A stretch of 64,000 nt of DNA from the NCBI RefSeq assembly GCF_000423565.1, contig NZ_AUIF01000041.1, positions 41,120 to 105,119 of the forward strand. The letters are read 5' to 3'. Numbering within the stretch: position 1 is the first letter of the stretch; each line of letters starts with the position of its first letter. Positions 8,818 through 16,726 of the stretch are shown here, in pieces. The position numbers were made by a program, and so were the translations under genes. The notes below the pieces were generated by a model. The model did not search any database and had not been told where the DNA came from. It worked only from the letters and a program-made list of their open reading frames with translations. Source of the stretch: Runella zeae DSM 19591. GTDB lineage: Bacteria; Bacteroidota; Bacteroidia; Cytophagales; Spirosomataceae.

Positions 8818-10170
8818 TTACTTCACATTAGGCAATTTTCGAGGAATCGTAAAAATTTCTGTTTGCCGCCCGTCTAGGTATTTAAACCCTTCTTGTGTAT
8901 AGTAGCCGTCTTCTTCGAGCATGATTCTAATTGTTTTTTTCCATTCGGGAATCTCGACTGCTACATTCAATTCTATGGAATAGGCCGTATTAGGAAACAG
9001 AGGATAATCACCCGGACCTGCTACGCCTTTTTGTTGATCCCACATACCTATGGTAGGGCCCGCAGCGTGTCCATGAACCCCGATGGGGTGAGAATAAATA
9101 CTAGCCGTGATTTCTTCGTTTTTTGCTTGCTCAAGCGAGGCAAGGAGCATTTGATTGCCAGTTGTACCCGATTTAAAGCGAGAAGTAAGAATGTCTTGAA
9201 GACGATTGCCTTGCGCAAAAGCTTTTTTCAAAAAAGTTGGTACTTCTGTTTCGCCTGGACGAAGCACATAGGCGTGCTGCTGTTGGTCGGTGTTGAGACG
9301 AAGGTAAGTAATGCCAAAATCACAATGTAACAAATCTCCGGGCATGATGACTTGCTGAGCAGGGCGTTTAGAAAAAGTACGAAGATGGTCAAAACTAGCC
9401 GGGTCGAAGCGTTGAATATCGACGGTGGGATGAAACCAAGTTTCTAGTCCTAAGTCGGTTACTTTTTGTCGCATCCACCATACTACATCGTCGGTAGTAG
9501 TAACACCCGGATGGATTACTTTTTCGGAAAAAGCTTCTTGAATGATTTCGTGAGAAATACGGCAAATAATCGGGTAAATGGCTTCTTCTTTGGCACTACG
9601 TGTTTCGAGCCATGCTACCGCCAAACGGTCAGCTGCTACGATTTTGGATTTTTGTTTTTCAGACAGATGAGCCATTAGCTCCTTTTGCTCGGTATAAGTA
9701 AGGCCATCAGCATGACCATAATCTTTAGAAAAGTTGAGAGCGATTTTTTTAGGATTACGTTGTTCGATAGCGTTGGCAAGAGCGAGCCATTGATTGGGCT
9801 GTACATTGATGTCCCACTCACCTTTTAGTAAGGTTCCTACATCATAACGAGCGATGGCTAGTTTTTCGAGTGGTTTGTCGCCACCGGCATCGTAGAAAAC
9901 CATAATAGTACGTCGGCGGGCAGAAAGCCACGTACTAGGTAGCATCGTCCGCATGACGGGGTCTTCGTTGTATTCGCGGGAGATGATGACCCACATATCA
10001 ATTCCCTCACGACGCATGAGCTGAGGGAGAAGATTGGTAAGACGGTCTTCCAAGATTTCGTCAACGACGCGGGCGCGATCTCGCTCAGGTAAAATGGGGT
10101 ACTGAGCTGAAAGCTCGGCAGCTATTAAACAAAAACTAATGATGAGTTTGAGGAGTAAAGTTTTTTTCAT
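8818..10170 (-). CDS. M24-family metallopeptidase (Xaa-Pro aminopeptidase-like), exported
   Basis: The 450-residue protein has an N-terminal signal peptide, a creatinase-type N-domain and a C-terminal pita-bread peptidase domain from about residue 195. The five metal ligands of the M24 family can be assigned by position: Asp in HCDFGI, a second Asp in RLNTDQQQ, His in HPIGVHGHAAGP, Glu in SIELNV and Glu in MLEEDGYY. M24 enzymes remove N-terminal residues next to proline or act on related amide bonds with two metal ions. The leader implies action in the periplasm or envelope on peptides. It is a stand-alone gene flanked by two hairpin terminators. Confidence 0.88.
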   Translation of the reverse strand: MKKTLLLKLIISFCLIAAELSAQYPILPERDRARVVDEILEDRLTNLLPQLMRREGIDMWVIISREYNEDPVMRTMLPSTWLSARRRTIMVFYDAGGDKPLEKLAIARYDVGTLLKGEWDINVQPNQWLALANAIEQRNPKKIALNFSKDYGHADGLTYTEQKELMAHLSEKQKSKIVAADRLAVAWLETRSAKEEAIYPIICRISHEIIQEAFSEKVIHPGVTTTDDVVWWMRQKVTDLGLETWFHPTVDIQRFDPASFDHLRTFSKRPAQQVIMPGDLLHCDFGITYLRLNTDQQQHAYVLRPGETEVPTFLKKAFAQGNRLQDILTSRFKSGTTGNQMLLASLEQAKNEEITASIYSHPIGVHGHAAGPTIGMWDQQKGVAGPGDYPLFPNTAYSIELNVAVEIPEWKKTIRIMLEEDGYYTQEGFKYLDGRQTEIFTIPRKLPNVK

Positions 10171-10226
10171 AGATAGTCGGGTTGATGAGGTGAAGTATAT
10201 TTAAAAAAACGAGGGATTGGAGCCAT

Positions 10227-10275
10227 AAAAAAAGCGTTGGTGTTTTATTTATGCAACAAACACCAACGCTTTTTT
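10227..10275. terminator. Hairpin terminator downstream of terC
   Basis: A 12-bp stem (GCGTTGGTGTTT with its complement at 10258-10269) is flanked by an A-run on one side and six T residues on the other. It would stop leftward transcription of the TerC gene before the M24 gene. Confidence 0.85.
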
Positions 10276-10286
10276 ACCAAAAGAGA

Positions 10287-11117
10287 CTACTCTGATTGAT
10301 GCGTAGGTAAGATACCTTCTTTCTCGGCTTGAGATGGGTAGCTGTGTAATTGAACAGGCTTGGCACCTTTACGCATTTTGATGTTGAGAAACTCCACAAA
10401 AAGCGAAAAAGCAATGGCAAAATAAAGATAACCTTTAGGAACTGAACCTACGTGAGTATTGAAAATAGAAACTTCTGCTAAGTGAGCACCTTCTGCAATC
10501 AGCATGAAACCGATAGCAATCAAAAAAGCCAAGCCTAGCATTTGTACAGAAGGGTGACGATTGACAAAATCGCCCACTGGACCCGAAAATAGCATCATGA
10601 TGACCACCGATAGCACCACGGCGATAATCATGACCGTCACGTTTTGGGTAAGACCAATAGCCGTCAAAATAGAATCAATCGAAAACACCACGTTGATAAG
10701 GGCGATTTGGATAACCACGCTGCTAAGCGTAGCTTTTCCTTTGCTTTGAGTAGTGTGGACTTCTTCCTCAGCGCCTTCCAATTTGTGGTGAATCTCAGAC
10801 GTACTTTTGTAAAGAAGAAACAATCCTCCCACAATAAGAATAACGCTTTGTCCTGAGAAGGCGGCTTGTAGCCACCCCATATCGATATGGGTAAAAGGCT
10901 TAGAAAGCGAAATGATAAACGAAATACCAAACAACAAAGATACCCTGAAAATCATGGCAAGGAGCAAGCCGATGTTTCGTGCTTTGGGTTGGTCTGTCCG
11001 AGAGAGCTTGTTGGCTGCAATCGAGATAAAGATGATGTTGTCGATACCCAAAACGATTTCCAAAAACGTCAGGGTTAGTAAACTAATAATCGCATCGGCG
11101 GTAAATAATGATTCCAT
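10287..11117 (-). CDS. TerC-family integral membrane protein
   Basis: This 276-residue protein has about seven to eight transmembrane helices and the family's two acidic signatures inside helices, EIVLGIDNIIFIS near residues 20-32 and VVFSIDSILTAIGL near 143-156. Members are linked to tellurite resistance or to metal (manganese) export and metalation of secreted enzymes. It lies alone on the reverse strand with its own terminator. A near-consensus -7 element (TATCTTTA on the reverse strand, 11183-11190) is present upstream without a matching -33 element. No ter-operon partners are nearby, so a general metal-handling role is more likely than tellurite resistance. Confidence 0.9.
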   Translation of the reverse strand: MESLFTADAIISLLTLTFLEIVLGIDNIIFISIAANKLSRTDQPKARNIGLLLAMIFRVSLLFGISFIISLSKPFTHIDMGWLQAAFSGQSVILIVGGLFLLYKSTSEIHHKLEGAEEEVHTTQSKGKATLSSVVIQIALINVVFSIDSILTAIGLTQNVTVMIIAVVLSVVIMMLFSGPVGDFVNRHPSVQMLGLAFLIAIGFMLIAEGAHLAEVSIFNTHVGSVPKGYLYFAIAFSLFVEFLNIKMRKGAKPVQLHSYPSQAEKEGILPTHQSE

Positions 11118-11284
11118 TGAGTGTAGAGAAATTTAGCAGAGAATGATAGATGACAAAAAAACGATTTGTGTAAGTTTGGTTTTAAAGATAATTGACAAAT
11201 TGTGATTGAGAAAAAGGAAAACCCAAAATTCATCGCGAATTCGGTGTGAATAGAATAATTTTACACGAAATTACCAAACACTAC

Positions 11285-12436
11285 ATGGACGGTTTAAAAA
11301 TAGAGTCGAAACTTCCCAACGTCGGAACCACCATATTTACTGTAATGTCGGCACTTGCTCATGAGTATGATGCCATCAATCTTTCTCAAGGATACCCTGA
11401 TTTTGAAATGCCTGAGCCTTTGGTCAGGCTTACTAGTCAGGCCATGGAACGAGGCTTTAATCAATATTCTCCGATGGCTGGCTGGATGCCCCTTCGCGAG
11501 AGTATTGCCTCCAAAATCCAAGATTTGTATGGAGTGGTTGTCAATCCTGATTCCGAAATCACTATCACACCAGGAGGAACCTATGCTATCTATACGGCTT
11601 TTACGTCGGTACTAAGAGCAGGAGACGAGGTGATTGTGTTTGAGCCGGCCTATGATAGCTATATCCCCAATATCGAAGTGAATGGTGCCGTAGCGATTAG
11701 GATTCCGCTACAATTTCCGTCTTATCAAATCGACTGGGAGGAAGTAAAAGCGCGGATTACCCCTCGTACTCGCATGATTGCGCTCAATTCTCCTCACAAT
11801 CCCACCGGCAGTGTGTTGCGCGAGGAAGACATTGCGCAGTTGCGTCATTTAGTGCAGCAGCACAACCTGCTCATTCTGTCTGACGAGGTGTATGAGCATC
11901 TTATCTATGACCACGAACCACACCGAAGTATCTTGCGGTACCCCGATTTGCGTGAGCGAGCTTTTGTTTGTTTTTCATTTGGGAAAGTATACCATTGTAC
12001 TGGTTGGAAAATGGGCTATTGCGTAGCTCCTCCTGCTTTTACGGTAGAGTTTCGCAAAGTACATCAGTTCAATTGTTTTTCATGTTATACGCCAGCGCAG
12101 GTGGCATTGGGAGAGTATCTCAAAGATAAACATGCTTATCGGGCTATTGCCCAGTTTTACCAGCAAAAACGAGATTACTTTGGGATATTGATGAAACAAA
12201 CGCGTTTTAAGCCGTTACCTAGCCGAGGTAGTTATTTTCAACTATACCATTTCGATCATTTTTCGAGTGAGTCCGACAGGGAGTTTTCTATTCGGCTTAC
12301 CAAAGAGCATGGAGTAGCGTGTATCCCAGTGTCGGCGTTTTATCAAGAAGGAATAGACAACGGTGTAGTGCGCTTTTGTTTTGCCAAAAAACAAGAAACG
12401 CTCGAAAAAGCCGTCGAAAGATTGGTCAAAATATAA
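11285..12436 (+). CDS. PLP-dependent class I/II aminotransferase (methionine/kynurenine aminotransferase-like)
   Basis: The 383-residue enzyme is a fold-type I aminotransferase. It shows the substrate-binding N-terminus (NLSQGYPDF), the cofactor Asn in NSPHNPTG (about 168-175), the cofactor Asp at 200 (LSDEVYEHL) and the Schiff-base lysine K234 in SFGKVYHCTGWKMGY. This pattern fits the YbdL/KAT group, which transaminates methionine and aromatic amino acids. A GTG at 11246 would add 13 residues, but the ATG at 11285 begins at the family's normal start and a weak -7-like TAATTTTA lies between them at 11256-11263. The ferredoxin-type reductase follows after 27 bases, so both are probably one transcript. 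Confidence 0.88.
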   Translation: MDGLKIESKLPNVGTTIFTVMSALAHEYDAINLSQGYPDFEMPEPLVRLTSQAMERGFNQYSPMAGWMPLRESIASKIQDLYGVVVNPDSEITITPGGTYAIYTAFTSVLRAGDEVIVFEPAYDSYIPNIEVNGAVAIRIPLQFPSYQIDWEEVKARITPRTRMIALNSPHNPTGSVLREEDIAQLRHLVQQHNLLILSDEVYEHLIYDHEPHRSILRYPDLRERAFVCFSFGKVYHCTGWKMGYCVAPPAFTVEFRKVHQFNCFSCYTPAQVALGEYLKDKHAYRAIAQFYQQKRDYFGILMKQTRFKPLPSRGSYFQLYHFDHFSSESDREFSIRLTKEHGVACIPVSAFYQEGIDNGVVRFCFAKKQETLEKAVERLVKI

Positions 12437-12463
12437 GTAATCGTAACCCTAAACTAAGAATTG

Positions 12464-13504
12464 ATGTCCAGTACTATCCAACTACGCGTAAAAGCATTTG
12501 TCAGTGAAACTTATGACGCCAAGACAATCTTCTTAGAACCCCTTGATGGCGAGAAAATGTTATACGAATCAGGACAATTCCTGACGTTGATAGTACGACA
12601 CAATGACCATGAAGTTCGTCGGTCGTATTCCTTGAGTTCTTGGCCTGAAGAAGATAATCTGTGCATTACGGTCAAACGAGTGACTAACGGCGAAATCTCA
12701 CGATACTTGCTTGACCACTTGAAGGTAGGGGATGTGTTGGAAGCATTGCTACCAGCGGGCAGATTTATGGTGACTACGCAGTCAGCTACCAAACGCGACA
12801 TTTTTATGTTTGCTGCGGGAAGCGGAATTACGCCTATGTATTCGTTGCTCAAAAAAGTCCTATATCTCGAACCCCAAAGTGTAATCACGTTGCTTTACAG
12901 CAATACCCGTGAGCGTACAATTATTTTTAAAGATGCTCTAGAAGAGCTTCAAGCTCAGTTTCCTAGCCAACTGCGCTTGTATCATCTCCTGAGCGAACCT
13001 TCCTCAGAATGGGATGGAATGCGCGGTCGGCTCAATAATACGCTCACCGAAGATTGGGTAAAAAACAAACTACTCTTTGAGCCAAAAGATGCTTTGTTTT
13101 TTGTTTGTGGGCCGCCCATTTATATGCAAGTAGTACAGTTTACGTTGGGATATATGGGCTTTGATGAAACCCAAATTCGTAAAGAAAATTTTACGATTCC
13201 AACCGCAATTCCTCAATTACCTACCTCGGAAGCACATACGATTGGTCTTCGATATTTGGGAAAAGACTACCAACTCACAGTACCTGCTTATACCAATATC
13301 TTGAAAGCGGCACTTGAGGCAGGTATTCAGCTTCCTTACAGTTGTAGAGGAGGACGGTGCTCGGCTTGTATTGGTAAATGTATCTCGGGAAAAGTAGGAA
13401 TGATTATCAATGATGTATTGACAGAACGAGACTTGGCGCAGGGATGGATGCTTACCTGTACAGGATACCCTCAGGATGACGAAGTAGTGATACAAATACT
13501 CTGA
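12464..13504 (+). CDS. FAD/2Fe-2S oxidoreductase (PaaE/ferredoxin-NADP reductase-like)
   Basis: The 346-residue protein joins three domains: an FAD-binding barrel (about 1-100, with RRSYSLSS for flavin), an NAD(P)-binding domain (about 110-235, with GSGITPMYSLLK and CGPPIYM), and a plant-type ferredoxin domain at the C-terminus. Cluster ligands are visible as CRGGRCSAC (CX4CX2C) and a fourth Cys in LTCTGYP. Such reductases pass electrons from NAD(P)H to an oxygenase or other redox partner, as PaaE does for phenylacetyl-CoA epoxidase. No oxygenase is encoded nearby, so the partner is unknown. A TTG three bases upstream of the chosen ATG is in frame but less likely. It ends six bases before the convergent NlpC/P60 gene. 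Confidence 0.9.
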   Translation: MSSTIQLRVKAFVSETYDAKTIFLEPLDGEKMLYESGQFLTLIVRHNDHEVRRSYSLSSWPEEDNLCITVKRVTNGEISRYLLDHLKVGDVLEALLPAGRFMVTTQSATKRDIFMFAAGSGITPMYSLLKKVLYLEPQSVITLLYSNTRERTIIFKDALEELQAQFPSQLRLYHLLSEPSSEWDGMRGRLNNTLTEDWVKNKLLFEPKDALFFVCGPPIYMQVVQFTLGYMGFDETQIRKENFTIPTAIPQLPTSEAHTIGLRYLGKDYQLTVPAYTNILKAALEAGIQLPYSCRGGRCSACIGKCISGKVGMIINDVLTERDLAQGWMLTCTGYPQDDEVVIQIL

Positions 13505-13510
13505 AAATCT

Positions 13511-13990
13511 TTATTTTACGACTCGCCTTACGCCCATGTACCTTTTTTGATAATAATCGGCGTGCAGAAAATCATAGCGAATTCCCCCTTTCCATGCCGA
13601 ATGTATAAACTTGACGTAGTTTGTGCCTACTTCTACAATCATGCCTACATGGCCAATGCGAGCACTTTGGGAATTGTGTCCTTTGAAAAATATCAAGTCA
13701 CCTGCTTTGGCTTCGCCTAGGGCGATTTCGACGCCATGCGAAATCTGGGCAGCGCTTGAATGAGGTAAATAATAACCAAATTTGGAGAAGCAATATCTGA
13801 CAAATCCTGAACAATCAAAGCCTTTGGGAGAACTGCCTCCGCTCCGATAGCGATAAGCAAGATGCTTGTGGGCAAACTTCAATAAATCGCTTATGACGGG
13901 AGTATGGTTAGTGGAGTCAGCAGCCGCTTTTTGGGCGAAAACACCTTGCGAGAAAATACATAATACAAGTACTAAAAGTAGTTTTTTCAT
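13511..13990 (-). CDS. NlpC/P60 (C40) cell-wall hydrolase
   Basis: The 159-residue product is exported by an N-terminal signal peptide (MKKLLLVLVLCIFSQGVFA) and is almost entirely a C40 peptidase domain. The catalytic Cys lies in GFDCSGFVRYCF, the His in RIGHVGMIVEV, and the third polar residue is probably the His in FIHSAWKGG. These enzymes cleave the D-Glu to diamino-acid bond in peptidoglycan stems in the periplasm. No separate wall-binding domain is present. It is a single gene facing the reductase gene tail to tail. Confidence 0.92.
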   Translation of the reverse strand: MKKLLLVLVLCIFSQGVFAQKAAADSTNHTPVISDLLKFAHKHLAYRYRSGGSSPKGFDCSGFVRYCFSKFGYYLPHSSAAQISHGVEIALGEAKAGDLIFFKGHNSQSARIGHVGMIVEVGTNYVKFIHSAWKGGIRYDFLHADYYQKRYMGVRRVVK

Positions 13991-14472
13991 GTATGTCTTG
14001 GGGTTTATTAAGTAGCCAAAAATGGTACAATAACAATGCCAATAACGGTAACAAAAAGGATAAAACCAAGAATTTGCTAGGTTATTTTATGCCTGATTGA
14101 GACACTATGTGACTAGGTGAGCAGTAGTGCCATAAAATGATTTTTGGGTGTTTCTAAAGGAAAAAATCCCTTAAAGTGTTGGAACTTAGGTTGATATAAT
14201 ATTTTGTTTGGAGATGTGTCTGCTCACTTTTATAATGAAAAAGAGAATATTTTAAGCAAAATATTTTTCGGAGAAGCGAATAGATTCAAACAACATATTT
14301 GCCAAAATAAGGAGACTTTTGGGGGAAACTAAGCCGATGAGTAGTCTATCATAAACCCTAGACGTATGCCACAAAAACCATACCGTTTTTTAAACAAAAT
14401 TGCTTGATAATTTGTACTAAAATAAGATAAAGTGAGTTATAGAAATATAAAAAAAACGTAATCAGCCAACGA
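13991..14472. other. 482-base non-coding gap
   Basis: No credible gene is seen here. The stretch is AT-rich and includes an 8-bp AT inverted repeat at 14246-14265 (AATATTTT / AAAATATT) and an 8-bp GTGAGCAG / CTGCTCAC pair about 95 bases apart. It should hold the promoters for the divergent NlpC and DoxX genes, but no full -33/-7 pair was found. Confidence 0.5.
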
Positions 14473-14892
14473 ATGAATTCATTATTAAAAAACACAGCTA
14501 TTGGTACTTTGACAGATATATGGTTGCTTTTGCTACGTGTCTTGGGGGGCGGTTTCATGTTTTTAGCACACGGTCTTCCCAAATGGCACAAACTCATGGC
14601 GGGAGGCACTATTAAATTTAGAGACCCATTGCATATTGGTACTTACCCGTCACTTTTATTGGCCGTTTTTGCGGAAGTTTTCTGTGCACTTTTGCTGTTG
14701 TTGGGTGTCAAAAGCCGTTTAATGAGTATTCCGCTCATGATTACAATGATGGTGGCCGCTTTTGTGGCTCACAGCGACGACCCGTTTGCTAAAAAAGAAG
14801 CGGCATTGTTATATTTATTGCTCTACGGAACCATCTTTGTTTTTGGGGGAGGTAAGCATTCTATTGATGGCTTGCGGGAGCGAAATCGCTAA
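14473..14892 (+). CDS. DoxX-family membrane protein
   Basis: The 139-residue protein has four transmembrane helices and the DoxX signature in LLLLRVLGGGFMFLAHGLPKW near the N-terminus, followed by GTYPSLLLAVFAEVFCALLLLLG and the charged HSDDPFAKKE loop before the last helix. DoxX-like proteins are poorly characterised and are linked to redox or sulfur metabolism and oxidative stress. It stands 87 bases upstream of arsR on the same strand, but arsR has its own promoter in the gap, so membership of the arsenic unit is uncertain. Confidence 0.88.
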   Translation: MNSLLKNTAIGTLTDIWLLLLRVLGGGFMFLAHGLPKWHKLMAGGTIKFRDPLHIGTYPSLLLAVFAEVFCALLLLLGVKSRLMSIPLMITMMVAAFVAHSDDPFAKKEAALLYLLLYGTIFVFGGGKHSIDGLRERNR

Positions 14893-14903
14893 AAGAGAAA
14901 GGC

Positions 14904-14934
14904 TTGTAAATTTTTTTAGCGAAGAATATTTTTG
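14904..14934 (+). promoter_or_regulatory. Promoter of arsR (TTG-N20-TATTTTTG)
   Basis: A TTG at 14904-14906 is followed after exactly 20 bases by TATTTTTG at 14927-14934, a perfect match to the Bacteroidota -33/-7 consensus. Transcription would begin near 14940, just before the ArsR-type palindrome. Confidence 0.75.
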
Positions 14935-14945
14935 TTTTAATTTTT

Positions 14946-14961
14946 ATCGTAATATTGCGAT
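14946..14961. promoter_or_regulatory. Putative ArsR operator 1
   Basis: ATCGTAATATTGCGAT is a near-perfect palindrome (14 of 16 positions symmetric) placed 11 bases after the -7 box and 18 bases before the arsR start. A bound repressor would block the start region. The same 13-of-16 sequence recurs before arsM. Confidence 0.65.
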
Positions 14962-14979
14962 GGATTATTGATTTAACTC

Positions 14980-15306
14980 ATGGGACTGTCCAAAACAGAA
15001 GTTTTTACAGACAAAGAAAACCGTATCGCAGATTTAGCAAAGGCCTTTGCGCATCCTGCAAGAGTAGCTATTTTGCGGTTGTTGGCTCAAAAAAAGGCCT
15101 GTGTTTGCGGAGATTTGGTCGACGAACTGCCTCTTTCTCAGGCCACTGTGTCACAGCATTTAAAAGAGCTTAAACGTATCGGCATCATTCAAGGGAGTAT
15201 TGAGCCTCCGCGTGTGTGTTATTGTATCAACCAAGTAGTTTGGGAAGAAGCTGAAGAAGCTTTTGGAGCTGTATTTGGGCTTTTAGCGAAAACAAGCTGT
15301 TGTTAA
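14980..15306 (+). CDS. arsR: ArsR-family metalloregulator
   Basis: This 108-residue winged-helix repressor has the family's As(III)-sensing site in the recognition-helix region, [10 protein letters not shown] (C41, C43), and the DNA-binding helix [18 protein letters not shown]. Further cysteines are present at C80, C82 and the C-terminal pair C107-C108. ArsR dimers bind palindromic operators and leave them when arsenite binds the cysteines. The gene is preceded by a consensus promoter and a palindrome, and a second copy of that palindrome precedes arsM, so it very probably controls itself and arsM. The next gene starts 35 bases downstream. Confidence 0.92.
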   Translation: MGLSKTEVFTDKENRIADLAKAFAHPARVAILRLLAQKKACVCGDLVDELPLSQATVSQHLKELKRIGIIQGSIEPPRVCYCINQVVWEEAEEAFGAVFGLLAKTSCC

Positions 15307-15324
15307 ATTTTTTTGCCATTAATC

Positions 15325-15340
15325 ATCGTAATATTACAAT
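15325..15340. promoter_or_regulatory. Putative ArsR operator 2, directly before arsM
   Basis: ATCGTAATATTACAAT differs from operator 1 at three positions... in its right half only (TGCGAT versus TACAAT), the left half being identical. It ends one base before the arsM ATG, in the 35-base gap after arsR. Confidence 0.55.
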
Positions 15341-15341
15341 C

Positions 15342-16673
15342 ATGAATGCTGAACAAGTACTTAAAGAACTGGTACGCGAAAAATACACGGAAGTGGCGGA
15401 CCAATCAAAAAATCAAAATGCTGCCTCTTGCTGTGGGTGCGGGCCTAGCTGTAGTTCCGATGAAGATTTTATTGGAATCATGGCCGAAGATTACACCAAG
15501 CTGAGTGGCTACGTGGCCGAGGCTGATTTGGGACTAGGATGCGGCCTGCCTACCCAATTTGCCCAAATCAAGAAAGGAGATACGGTGATAGATTTGGGAA
15601 GTGGTGCCGGCAATGATGCCTTTGTAGCTCGTACACAAGTAGGAGGGGAGGGCAAAGTAATAGGCATTGATTTTACGGAAGCAATGCTCAAAAAAGCCCG
15701 TATCAATGCCGAAAAATTGGGTTTTAATAACGTCGAATTTCGCTGGGGCGACATCGAAGAGATGCCCGTCAGCGATGGCATAGCCGATGTAGTGGTGAGC
15801 AATTGTGTCTTGAATTTAGTCCCTAACAAAGCGCGTGTTTTTGAAGAAATCTATCGCGTACTCAAACCACAAGGTCATTTTAGTATTTCGGATATAGTAT
15901 TGGTAGGGGAGCTTCCGGCGGGGCTTCAGCAGGCTGCTGAGATGTATGCAGGCTGCGTAGCGGGTGCTATTCAAAAAGAATTGTATTTGGGGCTGATTCA
16001 AAAAACAGGCTTTGTCAATGTATTATTACAAAAAGAGCGCGAGATATACCTCCCTGATGAAATTTTAGGCTCTTTTTTGTCGGAGGCCGAAATAGCCGAG
16101 TTTAGACAAAGTGGTACAGGGATTTATAGTATTACGGTCTACGCCGAAAAGCCTGGCATGATTAGTCCTTCAATACAACTTAAAAAAGCACAAGCGTCTG
16201 ATTTCGAATTGGTTGTAGAAACTTTGAAATCAGCAGGGCTACCTACCGAAGATATTGAACTTACTTTGCCCTATTTTTCGATAGCATTGGCTGACGACAA
16301 GCTTGTAGGCGTAGCGGGGCTCGAAATATACGGTACGTATGGATTATTACGTTCGGTGGCAGTTTTGGAAGACTTTCGTAATTTCAAAATTGCGCATCGG
16401 TTAGTCAATGGTATTCTCAAAGAAGCTCGTTTAGAGGGAGTTAAAGAAGTATATTTAATCACCACAACCGCCGAGAAGTACTTTGAAAAAGAAGGTTTTG
16501 AACAGGTAGATAGAAGCGCTATACCTACCGAAGTCGCACATTCGTCCCAAATAAGCAGCTTATGCCCAAGTTCGGCGGTGGTGATGAAAAAGAAAGTAGA
16601 AAAGCCTAAAATTGAACTAAACAATCTGACTTCCAGCGCTGCCTGTTGTAGCCCTGATGCGGGTTGTTGCTAG
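15342..16673 (+). CDS. arsM: Arsenite methyltransferase fused to an ArsN2-like GNAT domain (ArsM-ArsN2)
   Basis: The 443-residue protein has two parts. Residues 1-270 are an S-adenosylmethionine-dependent ArsM: SAM loop DLGSGAGND (84-92), acidic IGIDFTEAML, and arsenic-binding cysteines C67 (LGLGCGLP), C155 (SNCVLNLVPNK) and C205 (AGCVAGA). An extra Cys cluster CCGCGPSC lies at 30-37. Residues 278-419 match the ArsN2 arsenic-resistance acetyltransferase pattern (GLPTEDIE, GVAGLEIYG, LLRSVAVL, YLITTTAEKYFEKEGF, SLCPSSAVVMKKK). The acetyl-CoA loop, normally RGxGxG/A, reads RNFKIA at 346-351. The tail is Cys-rich (C435, C436, C442, C443). ArsM makes methylated, volatile arsenicals in the cytosol; ArsN-type enzymes acetylate organoarsenicals. 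The TTG at 15300 is rejected as start because it lies inside arsR and the operator; the ATG is chosen. A terminator follows. Confidence 0.9.
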   Translation: MNAEQVLKELVREKYTEVADQSKNQNAASCCGCGPSCSSDEDFIGIMAEDYTKLSGYVAEADLGLGCGLPTQFAQIKKGDTVIDLGSGAGNDAFVARTQVGGEGKVIGIDFTEAMLKKARINAEKLGFNNVEFRWGDIEEMPVSDGIADVVVSNCVLNLVPNKARVFEEIYRVLKPQGHFSISDIVLVGELPAGLQQAAEMYAGCVAGAIQKELYLGLIQKTGFVNVLLQKEREIYLPDEILGSFLSEAEIAEFRQSGTGIYSITVYAEKPGMISPSIQLKKAQASDFELVVETLKSAGLPTEDIELTLPYFSIALADDKLVGVAGLEIYGTYGLLRSVAVLEDFRNFKIAHRLVNGILKEARLEGVKEVYLITTTAEKYFEKEGFEQVDRSAIPTEVAHSSQISSLCPSSAVVMKKKVEKPKIELNNLTSSAACCSPDAGCC

Positions 16674-16691
16674 TATTTAAGATAGTATCGG

Positions 16692-16717
16692 GCCCGTGAT
16701 AGATTCACGGGCTTTTT
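16692..16717 (+). terminator. Rho-independent terminator of the arsenic unit
   Basis: An 8-bp perfect stem (GCCCGTGA / TCACGGGC) with a 5-base loop is followed by five T residues, 18 bases after the arsM stop codon. Confidence 0.85.
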
Positions 16718-16726
16718 GATAATGCA

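Noticed and set aside
13995..14092. Short hydrophobic reverse-strand frame upstream of the NlpC/P60 gene
   Set aside because: It has a membrane-like sequence but no usable start codon after the preceding stop.
15300..15341. TTG start 14 codons before arsM
   Set aside because: It lies inside arsR and crosses the operator; the ATG at 15342 gives a normal ArsM N-terminus.
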